Shown here in pieces: positions 1 through 7,020 of a stretch of 8,201 bases of DNA. The position numbers and the translations under genes were made by a program. Within the stretch, counting starts at the first letter, position 1. The number at the start of each line of letters is the position of its first letter. The DNA is from Bacillota bacterium (lineage in GTDB: Bacteria; Bacillota; Clostridia; Peptostreptococcales; Anaerovoracaceae), in NCBI GenBank assembly GCA_029266295.1, contig JAQSXD010000157.1, forward strand, positions 1-8,201, in the 5' to 3' direction. The notes below the pieces were generated by a model. It was not told the origin of the DNA. It saw only the letters and a program-made list of their open reading frames with translations, and did not search any database.

Positions 1-1
1 C

Positions 2-958
2 TGTGGCAATCTGTACGCATTCATAAAAGGTGAGGGGGAGCCAGTGCTACTTTCGGCGCATATGGACACGGTCGAGCCCTCAAGGGGTAAAAGAGCAATT
101 CTGCATGAAGACGGCTCGATCACTTCTGCTGGCGATACTGTTCTGGGCGCGGATGATATCGCGGGTGTTACCATCATTCTTGAAGCAATTACAAGGCTAA
201 AGGAGCAGGACATACCGCATCGCCCCATTGAGCTGCTATTTCCTGTCGCCGAGGAAATCTACTGCGGAGGCTCAAATTATGCAGAATACGATCAGATCAC
301 CGCAAAACAGGCATATATTCTTGATCTAAACGGTGAAATTGGAGAAGCAGCGAACGCAGCTCCCACCATATTATCTTTTGATATTAAAATTACGGGACGG
401 GCAGCCCACGCAGGCTTTGCCCCTGCCGACGGGATAAACGCCATAGCCGCTGCAGCATCCGCTATTTCTGAAATAAAGCAGGGGCAGTTAAGCGAGAATG
501 CTACCCTTAACATCGGCAAAATTTCAGGAGGCATTCAAGGCAATATTGTTCCTGATTTGTGCGAGATAAGTGGTGAAATCAGGAGCTTATCTCACACAAA
601 TGCACTTTCTTTGTGGAGCGAAACCCAAAAAATATTTGAACACCAGGCGAAATCCATTGGGGCAGAAATAAAAACCGACCATCGGTGCACCATTACTGCA
701 TATGAAACGCCGGTCGAAAGCAAAACTGTTTTGGATTTTCAGAAAGCGTGTCATGCCGTAAATATAAAGAGCAACATCCATGTTACAATGGGTGGTTCGG
801 ACAACAATAACTTCGCTCTTCATGGCATTGAGGGGCTTGTAATAGCCAATGCGATGCGAAACATTCACTCCACCAGCGAGAGTACCAGTATCCATGACAT
901 GGAAGCGTGTGTTGAACTACTCATGGAAATTTTGAAGCTCAATCATTGGAAAGCATAG
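2..958 (+). CDS. PepT-like M20 family zinc metallopeptidase, 5' end missing
   Basis: The reading frame is open to the left edge and begins with residues CGNLYAFIKGEGEPVLLSAH, so about 50 N-terminal residues of a protein of roughly 360-370 aa are probably outside the window. The metal and catalytic residues of an M20 (peptidase T-like) di-zinc exopeptidase are all visible. They are HMD (His at 59-61, Asp at 65-67), GADD (bridging Asp at 152-154), the EE pair (251-256), the Asp of ILDLNGE (323-325) and the late His of RNIHS (866-868). The inserted dimerisation or lid domain includes GRAAHAGF, and GGSDNNNF is also typical. The expected role is cytoplasmic release of an amino acid from small peptides; the exact substrate cannot be read from sequence. 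The segment after the EE pair is YCGGS rather than the usual G-rich form, a mild deviation. The gene ends 8 bases before the C39-like gene, so the two are probably co-transcribed. The GTG at 44 is internal and not a start. Confidence 0.9.
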   Translation, partial: CGNLYAFIKGEGEPVLLSAHMDTVEPSRGKRAILHEDGSITSAGDTVLGADDIAGVTIILEAITRLKEQDIPHRPIELLFPVAEEIYCGGSNYAEYDQITAKQAYILDLNGEIGEAANAAPTILSFDIKITGRAAHAGFAPADGINAIAAAASAISEIKQGQLSENATLNIGKISGGIQGNIVPDLCEISGEIRSLSHTNALSLWSETQKIFEHQAKSIGAEIKTDHRCTITAYETPVESKTVLDFQKACHAVNIKSNIHVTMGGSDNNNFALHGIEGLVIANAMRNIHSTSESTSIHDMEACVELLMEILKLNHWKA

Positions 959-962
959 GTGA
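957..962 (+). promoter_or_regulatory. Ribosome binding site for the C39-like protein
   Basis: AGGTGA lies 4 bases before ATG 967 and overlaps the stop codon of the upstream peptidase gene. It favours the start at 967 over the ATG at 946, which would overlap the upstream gene. The spacing is a little short, and no better motif is present. Confidence 0.5.
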
Positions 963-966
963 TATC

Positions 967-1596
967 ATGAAAAATCCGCTGCACTATCAGCTTACCGAAT
1001 ACGATTGCGGACCTACCGCTATTTTAAATGCCATCAGCTTTTTATTTTCCCGTGAAGAAATACACCCCGATATTCTGCGCTACTGCTATACCTATACCCT
1101 GGATTGTTATAATTCAAAAGGAGAGCACGGAAAAAAGGGAACATCAAAAATGGCAATGATATTTTTGTCCAGCTGGCTCACACAATATGGCAAGGTAAAA
1201 AATATGCCCATTGAATGCGAATTCCTGGCGGGTGATGATGTTCGTATCGACCAGAACAGCCGTATTGTTGAAGCACTTCGGCAGGGCGGTGCGGTGGTTG
1301 TTCGGGTTCACTATGATGTGGGACACTATGTAACCTTAACTGGCATTGAGGGTGATTCGGTGCTGATGTTTGACCCGTATTACCGAAAACGTCCCTTCGC
1401 GCAAACGGGCATCAAAATAATTGAAGGGAAGCCATGCGAATACAACCGTGTGGTGGATCTTTCAGTTTTTACCGGAGGCAACCGTCAGCACTATTCTCTC
1501 GAAATTCCTGCAAAACGTGAGGCAGTGCTGCTGTTTAACACCAAGACCCGCAAACCCGGTAAACCGATTGAAAACACCATAGAATATTACTTGTGA
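967..1596 (+). CDS. C39-like family cysteine peptidase, stand-alone
   Basis: This 209-aa protein fits the C39-like papain-fold family. The N-terminal YQLTEYDCGPTAILNA carries the presumed catalytic Cys14. A later GHYVTLTGIEGDSVLMFDPY carries His120 and Asp136 at the spacing expected for the Cys-His-Asp triad. I see no signal peptide, membrane segment or fused ABC transporter, so it is not a classical bacteriocin-processing exporter and probably acts in the cytoplasm. The substrate is unknown. The start at 967 is chosen because the recognisable fold begins immediately after it and a ribosome binding site precedes it. The earlier ATG at 946 would only add MESIGDI and overlap the previous gene. 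The gene is followed at once by a terminator, so it ends a unit with the M20 peptidase. A joint role in peptide turnover is inferred only from adjacency. Confidence 0.8.
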   Translation: MKNPLHYQLTEYDCGPTAILNAISFLFSREEIHPDILRYCYTYTLDCYNSKGEHGKKGTSKMAMIFLSSWLTQYGKVKNMPIECEFLAGDDVRIDQNSRIVEALRQGGAVVVRVHYDVGHYVTLTGIEGDSVLMFDPYYRKRPFAQTGIKIIEGKPCEYNRVVDLSVFTGGNRQHYSLEIPAKREAVLLFNTKTRKPGKPIENTIEYYL

Positions 1597-1602
1597 ATAT
1601 TT

Positions 1603-1638
1603 AAAGCCTCGTCGTAGTCCACTATGACAAGGCTTTTT
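1603..1638 (+). terminator. Rho-independent terminator after the peptidase pair
   Basis: A 15-bp stem (1603-1617 with 1622-1636) closes on a TCCA loop and runs into TTTTT (1634-1638). The stem has one C-A mismatch and one G-U pair. It starts 6 bases after the stop codon of the C39-like gene, the normal position for an intrinsic terminator. Confidence 0.9.
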
Positions 1639-1666
1639 GATGAACGTATTAGTATCATTGTATAAT
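1637..1666 (+). promoter_or_regulatory. Possible upstream promoter for the LAL regulator gene
   Basis: TTGATG (1637-1642) and a perfect TATAAT (1661-1666) are separated by 18 bases. The -35 box overlaps the last T residues of the preceding terminator. It would give a leader of about 75-80 bases before ATG 1749. The sequence is AT-rich, so a chance match is possible. Confidence 0.4.
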
Positions 1667-1687
1667 TTTGTCGAATTTTGTATTAAT
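1658..1687 (+). repeat. Three 10-bp tandem repeats before the LAL gene, possible regulator site
   Basis: Three adjacent units, TTGTATAATT, TTGTCGAATT and TTGTATTAAT, repeat with exact 10-bp spacing, about one helical turn. An inverted repeat CGAATT (1672-1677) / AATTCG (1685-1690) overlaps the last two. The block ends just before the -35 box at 1691, about 38 to 67 bases upstream of the predicted transcription start there. Activators often bind at that position. Low complexity of AT-rich DNA is the alternative explanation. Confidence 0.35.
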
Positions 1688-1690
1688 TCG

Positions 1691-1718
1691 TTGAAAAATG
1701 ACTTCAATGTGGTATATT
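1691..1718 (+). promoter_or_regulatory. Candidate sigma-A promoter for the LAL regulator gene
   Basis: TTGAAA (1691-1696) and TATATT (1713-1718) are separated by 16 bases. Transcription would start near 1725 and give a short leader of about 24 bases that contains the ribosome binding site at 1736-1740. This is the better placed of the two candidates in the gap. Assigned by eye. Confidence 0.5.
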
Positions 1719-1735
1719 TGTAATATATTTATATT

Positions 1736-1740
1736 GGAGG
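1736..1740 (+). promoter_or_regulatory. Ribosome binding site that fixes the LAL start
   Basis: GGAGG lies 8 bases before ATG 1749. It supports this start over the in-frame ATG at 1698, which sits inside the promoter region between the -35 and -10 boxes. Confidence 0.8.
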
Positions 1741-1748
1741 AAACAGAT

Positions 1749-4205
1749 ATGCCGAAAAAAACGGGCCAAAAGACGTATTACTTCTCAGACCGGCTCAAAA
1801 GGCAGCTCAAGAAAATTTCGCAGCATCCTCTGACGATCGTGGAAGCTCCATCAGGCTTTGGAAAAACCACAGCTGTCAGAGAGTATCTAAAAGAGAATCT
1901 TCCTTCCGGCGCGCAAGCGTATTGGTATACTTGCTTAGGGGAACCGGCTGTAATGGCATGGAGAGGCATCTGTGAGCTATTATCCAAGGTTAACAGCGAA
2001 ATTGCCGCAAATCTTAGCAGGTTGGAGATGCCTACGATGGATACGCTGCTTTATATGATGACGGCTTTGAAAAATTTCAGATGCCATACGGAAACGTATC
2101 TCGTGATAGACAATTACCAACTTGTGGATTGCAAAATTCCCCGCGAGCTGATGAGCGTGTTTGCGATGCACGGGAATCCCCAGCTTCATATCATTTTTAT
2201 AACTCAGCAGCTTGGGACAAGGCAGCAGCTTACAATACATAATTCTGATATCCATACCATTGATGCGTCAACGCTGTTCTTTGACAGGGAGGGGACCGCC
2301 AGCCTATTCCAAATGGAAGGAATCCGCCTGAACGACGAAGAATTGGAACGTGTATTGATGAGCACGGAGGGGTGGGTATCCGCCATACGATTACAAATTA
2401 TCAATTATGAAGAAGCAGGATCTCTTGATTATAACGCAGATATAGAGCAGCTCGTGGAAAACGCCATCTGGAGCAGGCTAACTTCTGACGAAAAGGATTT
2501 CCTGCTGACAGCCTCTGTACTGGAAAGCTTTGACGCTTGTCAGGCAGCAACGATGATGGGAAAGGAGATCCTGCCCGAATCCATTGAGACAATGCTTAAG
2601 AACAATGACTTCATCCGTTACTATCCCGATAAGGGGATCTATTCCATACACAATATTTTGCAGGATTTTCTAAAAAATCGATTCTATCACCATCAGCCTA
2701 AGGTGCTTCAGGATAGAACCTTTCATCTGGCGGGGGAAACCTATGCCGCAACTGGACAGTATTACACGGCTGCACAGTATTTTTTGAAGGTGGAGGATTA
2801 TAACGCGATCCTTTCTCTGCCCTTTAGTGGTGCTTACCTTACAAGCCAAAAGGAAAGAGCCCTGATGGAATTTACAGCGGCACTGCTTCATGCATGTCCC
2901 GAGGAAACGTTGTATCGATACCCGAAGGTTATGTTGACGTTCTCCTTCTCCATGCTGCTGGAACGGCAGACGGATACCTTTCAAAGATTGAGCAGAATGA
3001 TTGCTTTGGCGCTGGATAAAAATCCAGGAGCGCTGGATCAGAAGGAGCTGCGGAGGTTAAGGGGTGAATTTGCCCTGCTTAAGTCCTTCGAGTCATATAA
3101 TAATATCGAGCAGATGAGAAAGAGCATCGCAGAGGTGCCGGAAATAATAGGAAAAGATTCCAGTATTGCATTCAACAATATTCAATGGACCTCCGGGTGC
3201 ACCTCCATTCTGAATATGTTTTGGTCAAAATCCGGGGGACTTGATGAGACCCTTCGGAACATGGATGAATTTCTTCCTCTTTATTTAAGGGTGACTGGGG
3301 GGCATGGCAGCGGCGCGGACAGTGCGTTTCGGGCAGAGACGATGCTGATGCGGGGTGACGATGAGGGCGCTGAAATCCTTTGTTACAGGGCGCTTTATGC
3401 TGCTCGCAGTCAACATCAGACGGCGATATGCCTCTGTGTCGAGCTTACCCTTGCCCGCATCGCAATTCTTAGGGGAGATGTGGACGGATACTTCACCGCA
3501 GTAAGGAATATCGAGAGTTATGCAAAAGAAAACAGCAGTCTTACAGTATCGAGAATGGTGGATTTGTGCATGTCGGTTATCAGCTTGGTACTCGGTACAA
3601 CGGAGTATATCGCGAAATGGTTCTATGATGCCGAGAGTATGAAGAAGACCATGTATGCGGTGGTGGTTCCATACGGTGAAATCATCTATTCCCACATATT
3701 ATTAAAGGAGAAACAATATAATGCGCTCTATGGCATTTCCGAACGGTTCCTGGAGGATGCAAGGGAGCTTCGTTATATTCTGCCCCAGGTTTGCCACCAT
3801 ATTCTTCTTGCAGCGGCAAAGCGAAACAGCGGTAAATACAGGGAAGCGCAGGCTTATCTAAACGATGCGCTTGCACTGGCCCAGCCCGATGGAATTTACC
3901 TCCCCTTCGCAGAGATGGAAGGTGTGGAGGAGCTGCTTGGAGAAAGCGTTCCAATGAGTCTGAAAATGCTCTGCAGACGACAGCAGCGAGGAGTGAATGC
4001 TGTGAAAAAAGCCATCCAGCAGGTTAAATCACCGCTGACACCAAGAGAGCGTGAAATTGCGCTGCTGGCGAAAGAGAGGCTGAGTGCAAAGGAGATCGCT
4101 GATCAACTGTATATCGCGGAAACGACGGTCAGAACAATACTTAGAAGCGTGTACAGCAAGCTAGATATTCATTCGAAAGGTGAATTAAACCTTAGGAATT
4201 TCTAA
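1749..4205 (+). CDS. LAL/MalT-type LuxR family transcriptional regulator
   Basis: This 818-aa protein has the layout of large ATP-binding LuxR regulators. Residues about 15-280 form a STAND-type NTPase with Walker A APSGFGKTT (Lys39) and Walker B YLVIDNYQ (Asp121). A winged-helix-like segment (SRLTSDEKDFLLTASVLES, then IHNILQDFL) follows. A long helical middle of about 400 residues is probably a TPR-like solenoid that senses a ligand or partner. Residues 761-818 are a LuxR helix-turn-helix beginning SPLTPREREIALLA and containing SAKEIADQLYIAETTVRTIL. By family knowledge, ATP and an inducer drive oligomerisation and activation of target promoters; inducer and targets cannot be read here. The protein ends soon after the last HTH helix, slightly short but normal. 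It is flanked by two terminators, so it is probably transcribed alone. It may control its own gene (tandem repeats upstream) or the che operon just downstream, both of which are inferences. No receiver domain is present. Confidence 0.9.
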   Translation: MPKKTGQKTYYFSDRLKRQLKKISQHPLTIVEAPSGFGKTTAVREYLKENLPSGAQAYWYTCLGEPAVMAWRGICELLSKVNSEIAANLSRLEMPTMDTLLYMMTALKNFRCHTETYLVIDNYQLVDCKIPRELMSVFAMHGNPQLHIIFITQQLGTRQQLTIHNSDIHTIDASTLFFDREGTASLFQMEGIRLNDEELERVLMSTEGWVSAIRLQIINYEEAGSLDYNADIEQLVENAIWSRLTSDEKDFLLTASVLESFDACQAATMMGKEILPESIETMLKNNDFIRYYPDKGIYSIHNILQDFLKNRFYHHQPKVLQDRTFHLAGETYAATGQYYTAAQYFLKVEDYNAILSLPFSGAYLTSQKERALMEFTAALLHACPEETLYRYPKVMLTFSFSMLLERQTDTFQRLSRMIALALDKNPGALDQKELRRLRGEFALLKSFESYNNIEQMRKSIAEVPEIIGKDSSIAFNNIQWTSGCTSILNMFWSKSGGLDETLRNMDEFLPLYLRVTGGHGSGADSAFRAETMLMRGDDEGAEILCYRALYAARSQHQTAICLCVELTLARIAILRGDVDGYFTAVRNIESYAKENSSLTVSRMVDLCMSVISLVLGTTEYIAKWFYDAESMKKTMYAVVVPYGEIIYSHILLKEKQYNALYGISERFLEDARELRYILPQVCHHILLAAAKRNSGKYREAQAYLNDALALAQPDGIYLPFAEMEGVEELLGESVPMSLKMLCRRQQRGVNAVKKAIQQVKSPLTPREREIALLAKERLSAKEIADQLYIAETTVRTILRSVYSKLDIHSKGELNLRNF

Positions 4206-4292
4206 GGCAGCACGGAATGAATCAGCTCTTCCTTAAGGTGCCGCTCAGCAAAAATCGACAAAATACTACAGAATTGAGTATGAAAAAAAAAG

Positions 4293-4330
4293 TAAACTGA
4301 CGTATTCTTTAATACGGCAGTTTATTTTTT
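4293..4330 (+). terminator. Rho-independent terminator after the LAL gene
   Basis: A 14-bp stem (4293-4306 with 4311-4324) with one A-G mismatch closes on a CTTT loop and is followed by TTTTTT (4325-4330). An A-rich run at 4283-4291 precedes the stem and can pair with the T tract. The hairpin separates the LAL gene from the che operon. The 87 bases between the LAL stop codon and the stem show no convincing feature. Confidence 0.9.
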
Positions 4331-4359
4331 GTCAAATAATAAAGATCGCTTCTTATTAG
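4329..4359 (+). promoter_or_regulatory. Weak candidate promoter for the che operon
   Basis: TTGTCA (4329-4334) matches the sigma-A -35 box at 5 of 6 positions, but the best -10 is TATTAG (4354-4359) at a long 19-base spacing. The -10 would lie inside the palindrome at 4349-4367. I find no good match to the flagellar sigma-D pattern (TAAA, 15 bases, GCCGATAT) in this gap. The operon must start somewhere after the terminator, but the site is uncertain. Confidence 0.25.
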
Positions 4360-4367
4360 ATAAGAAG
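4349..4367. repeat. Perfect 19-bp palindrome in the cheA leader, candidate operator
   Basis: CTTCTTAT (4349-4356) and ATAAGAAG (4360-4367) are exact reverse complements around a TAG spacer. In RNA an alternative longer stem is possible, pairing CGCTTCTTAT (4347-4356) with ATAAGA (4360-4365) and AGCG (4371-4374) across a 5-base bulge. No T tract follows, so it is not a terminator. Its place between the terminator and the cheA ribosome binding site suits a repressor or activator site. Confidence 0.5.
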
Positions 4368-4396
4368 GGGAGCGTTGTGAGATAGAATCATTGCTT

Positions 4397-4402
4397 AGGA
4401 GG
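4397..4402 (+). promoter_or_regulatory. Ribosome binding site that supports the GTG start of cheA
   Basis: A perfect AGGAGG lies 7 bases before GTG 4410. It makes GTG the start rather than the in-frame ATG at 4437, which would remove nine residues from the front of the HPt domain. Confidence 0.85.
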
Positions 4403-4409
4403 ATACAGA

Positions 4410-6473
4410 GTGGATAAGGGACTAACAAATGAACCGATGCTGGACATATTCATATATGAAACCGCTCAGAATATCGAGCAGCTAGAGACGGCAATCCTGG
4501 CCAGCGAGAAGGCAAATTGCTTTTCGCCGAATATGGTAAATGAGATTTTCAGGATCATGCATACCATTAAAGGGTCGGCCTCAATGATGATGTATAACAA
4601 TCTTACCTCTCTTTCCCATGCCCTTGAGGATTTGTTTTACTTCATACGGGAAGAGAAGCCTGAACAGATGGATTGTGCTATTTTGTCTGACATTGTCCTT
4701 GCAGGAGTTGATTTTATAAAGCTGGAATTGGAGAAGGTGAAAAACAGAAGCAGTCTTGACGGGGATCCCTCAAGTCTGATCGAGGATAGCAGGAGTTTTT
4801 TGTCTTCCATAAAAGGGCAGGGGAAGCTCTCGGAACTTCATTCGGCAGAAAAAGAAGCTGCTCCTCCGCAGCAGTATTATCTATCCTCTAAACTGATCAG
4901 CCCCGGCGCAGAACTGAAGTGCTATGAGGCAGTGATCTTTTTTGATGATGACTGCGAAATGGAAAACATCAGGGCGTTTACCATTACTCACAATTTAAAG
5001 AATTATGTACAGGAGTTCAGCTATACGCCTCATAATATCATAGAGAATCATGACAGCGCACGGATGATCCGGGAGCAGGGCTTCCGAATCGTGCTAAGAA
5101 GCGACAAGGATTTGGATGGGGTACGGGAGTTCTTTTCCGGCGCCATGTTTGTCCGTTCACTTGAGCTTAGAGAGCTTTCGGAAGAAGAGCTGCAAGGACA
5201 ACTGGGGGAAGGTCAGGGCGCATTGCAGCAGGAGGATGCCGTAAAAGCTTCAGTCCTTCAGGCACAGGAGCAGATTGAAAGCGGACCATTGGAAATCCGA
5301 AGTGCGCATCAAGGGATCATCAGCGTTGACGTCGTGAAGCTGGATAAGCTGATGGATCTCATGGGCGAGATGGTAATTGCTGAGGCTATGGTGACACAAA
5401 ACCCTGAGTTAAAATCCCTGAAGTTAAACAGCTTTTATAAAGCAGCTCGCCAGCTTCAAAAAATTACGAGCGAAATGCAGGACATGGTTATGTCCATCCG
5501 GATGGTGCCCTTATCGGCGACCTTCCACAAAATGCAGCGAATCGTGCGTGATATGGGAAGAAAGCTCAGCAAGGATGTGGAACTGACGCTCATCGGAGCG
5601 AATACCGAGGTTGATAAAAATATCATCGAGCACATTTCTGACCCTTTAATGCATCTGGTCCGTAACGCGATCGATCACGGAATAGAAGCAGCGAAGGAAA
5701 GATCCGAAAGTGGCAAGCCCCTAATTGGGCAAATAACCCTGGAAGCACAGACTGCGGGAAGTGATGTGCTGATAACGGTTCGGGATGACGGGAAAGGCCT
5801 TAACAAGGAGGCAATTCTCAGAAAGGCCATGAAAAACGGGCTCCTGAATAATCCGGAAAAAGAAATGGCCGATCGTGAGATCTATAACCTGATCTTCCTT
5901 CCGGGATTCTCAACGAAAGAAAACGTAACGGAGTTTTCTGGGAGAGGTGTCGGCATGGATGTGGTGACAAAGAATCTTGAAGCCGTAGGCGGATCTGTTA
6001 CCATAGACAGCGAAGAAGGAGCAGGAACGCTGATCACTTTGAAGATACCCCTTACGCTTGCAATCATTGATGGCATGAATATTCGGGTCGGAAAAGCGAA
6101 GTATACCATTCCCACCACATCAATCAAGGAAACCTTCCGTGTCAGGGAAAATGATCTTTTTAATGATCTTGACGGGAATGAGCTGATTATGGTAAGGGGA
6201 CAGTGCTACCCGATTCTGCGCATCCATGAGATCTTTGCGGTAAAGACAGAAACTACCAAGCTGACCAAAGGAATCATGCTTATGATTGAGCATGACGGAA
6301 GAAGCTTGTGTATTTTTGCCGATGAGCTTCTGGGTCAGCATCAGGTGGTGGTAAAGGCGTTGCCCTCCTATATGAAAAGCATTCGCAGGGTAGAGGGGCT
6401 GGCGGGCTGTGCCTTGCTGGGAGACGGAACCATCAGTTTGATTCTCAACATTAGTGAATTGGTAAAGGTGTGA
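4410..6473 (+). CDS. cheA: Chemotaxis histidine kinase CheA
   Basis: This 687-aa protein has all five CheA domains in order. P1 (HPt, about 1-110) has HTIKGSA with the phospho-accepting His51. P2 (about 158-250, including MENIRAFTITHNLKNYVQEF) is the variant CheY/CheB-docking domain seen in Clostridia. A Q/E-rich linker (about 254-292) leads to the P3 dimerisation helices (about 300-370, VVKLDKLMDLMGEMVIAEA). The P4 ATP-binding domain shows the N box HLVRNAIDHGIE (Asn419), G1 DDGKG (459-463), F box FLPGFSTKE (496 onward) and G2 GRGVGMD (511-517). P5 (about 550-687) is the CheW-like coupling domain. CheA is a soluble kinase held in receptor arrays. It autophosphorylates under receptor control and passes phosphate to CheY and CheB. 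No catalytic residue appears missing. It starts with GTG and is the first gene of the che operon; cheW follows after 37 bases. CheY, its main partner, is not in the window. Confidence 0.97.
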   Translation: MDKGLTNEPMLDIFIYETAQNIEQLETAILASEKANCFSPNMVNEIFRIMHTIKGSASMMMYNNLTSLSHALEDLFYFIREEKPEQMDCAILSDIVLAGVDFIKLELEKVKNRSSLDGDPSSLIEDSRSFLSSIKGQGKLSELHSAEKEAAPPQQYYLSSKLISPGAELKCYEAVIFFDDDCEMENIRAFTITHNLKNYVQEFSYTPHNIIENHDSARMIREQGFRIVLRSDKDLDGVREFFSGAMFVRSLELRELSEEELQGQLGEGQGALQQEDAVKASVLQAQEQIESGPLEIRSAHQGIISVDVVKLDKLMDLMGEMVIAEAMVTQNPELKSLKLNSFYKAARQLQKITSEMQDMVMSIRMVPLSATFHKMQRIVRDMGRKLSKDVELTLIGANTEVDKNIIEHISDPLMHLVRNAIDHGIEAAKERSESGKPLIGQITLEAQTAGSDVLITVRDDGKGLNKEAILRKAMKNGLLNNPEKEMADREIYNLIFLPGFSTKENVTEFSGRGVGMDVVTKNLEAVGGSVTIDSEEGAGTLITLKIPLTLAIIDGMNIRVGKAKYTIPTTSIKETFRVRENDLFNDLDGNELIMVRGQCYPILRIHEIFAVKTETTKLTKGIMLMIEHDGRSLCIFADELLGQHQVVVKALPSYMKSIRRVEGLAGCALLGDGTISLILNISELVKV

Positions 6474-6510
6474 AGAGATAGAGGAAAGAAATTTCGAAGG
6501 AGGCTGTGGA

Positions 6511-7008
6511 ATGGAACAGACGGAATTATTGAACCAGGAGGAGCAATCGGAAGATACGCTGAAAGGCAAATATCTCATCTTCTCCATGGGTAAGGAACTA
6601 TTGGGTATCGAGATTCGTTATATTACTGAAATCATTGGGATTCAGCCCATCACCGAGGTGCCGGAAATGCCGGAATATGTGATCGGCATCACAAATCTCA
6701 GGGGGAAAATTATACCGGTTATGGATGCACGGCTTCGTTTTAAAAAAGAGGTCAGGGAATATGACGGCAGAACCTGCATCATCGTACTGAATACAAATGA
6801 TATCACCATAGGCCTGATTGTAGATAGTGTGTCAGAGGTAATTTCTATTGCTGACGAAGATATTGCACCTCCCACGGATATCAACAAGGGTGGACATAAG
6901 TATATCAAGGGCATTGGCAAAGCCGGAGGAAGCGTAAAGCTGCTGCTGGACTGCCAGCGGCTGCTTACGGATGAAGAGGGAGTGATGGCTCCTTCCTTAC
7001 TCAATTGA
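6511..7008 (+). CDS. cheW: Chemotaxis coupling protein CheW
   Basis: This 165-aa protein is a single CheW domain, the double beta-barrel SH3-like fold that bridges receptors and the P5 domain of CheA. The domain begins at KYLIFSMGKELLGIEI (about residue 24) after a short acidic, Q/E-rich tail. It has the characteristic ITNLRGKIIPVMD (NLRG at 62-65), then IIVLNTNDITIGLIVDSVSEV and a final KLLLDCQRLL helix region. The length is normal for the family, with a short C-terminal extension. ATG 6511 has AAGGAGG (6497-6503) 7 bases upstream, a strong site that should give high CheW levels. The cheR gene follows 12 bases after the stop codon. CheV-like fusions are excluded because there is no receiver domain. 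Confidence 0.97.
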   Translation: MEQTELLNQEEQSEDTLKGKYLIFSMGKELLGIEIRYITEIIGIQPITEVPEMPEYVIGITNLRGKIIPVMDARLRFKKEVREYDGRTCIIVLNTNDITIGLIVDSVSEVISIADEDIAPPTDINKGGHKYIKGIGKAGGSVKLLLDCQRLLTDEEGVMAPSLLN

Positions 7009-7020
7009 GCGGAGAAATGA

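Noticed and set aside
44..46. GTG as a start for the M20 peptidase
   Set aside because: The frame is open upstream to base 2 and encodes family-typical residues (GNLYAFIKGEGEP), so this Val is internal.
946..966. Earlier ATG for the C39-like protein
   Set aside because: It overlaps the end of the upstream gene, lacks a ribosome binding site and adds residues not expected in the family.
1698..1748. Earlier in-frame ATG for the LAL regulator
   Set aside because: It lies between the -35 and -10 boxes of the likely promoter, has no ribosome binding site, and ATG 1749 has a good one.
3285..3695. 136-aa minus strand frame, the longest of several antisense frames inside the LAL and che genes
   Set aside because: All such frames lie opposite strongly supported genes and show no family motifs, ribosome binding sites or promoters.
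4217..4300. 27-codon open frame MNQLFLKVPLSKNRQNTTEL... after the LAL gene
   Set aside because: It has only a weak ribosome binding site, runs into the terminator stem, and resembles no family I know. A chance frame is more likely than a leader peptide.
4340..4366. Possible sigma-D promoter (TAAA at 4340-4343)
   Set aside because: The bases 15 downstream do not resemble GCCGATAT.
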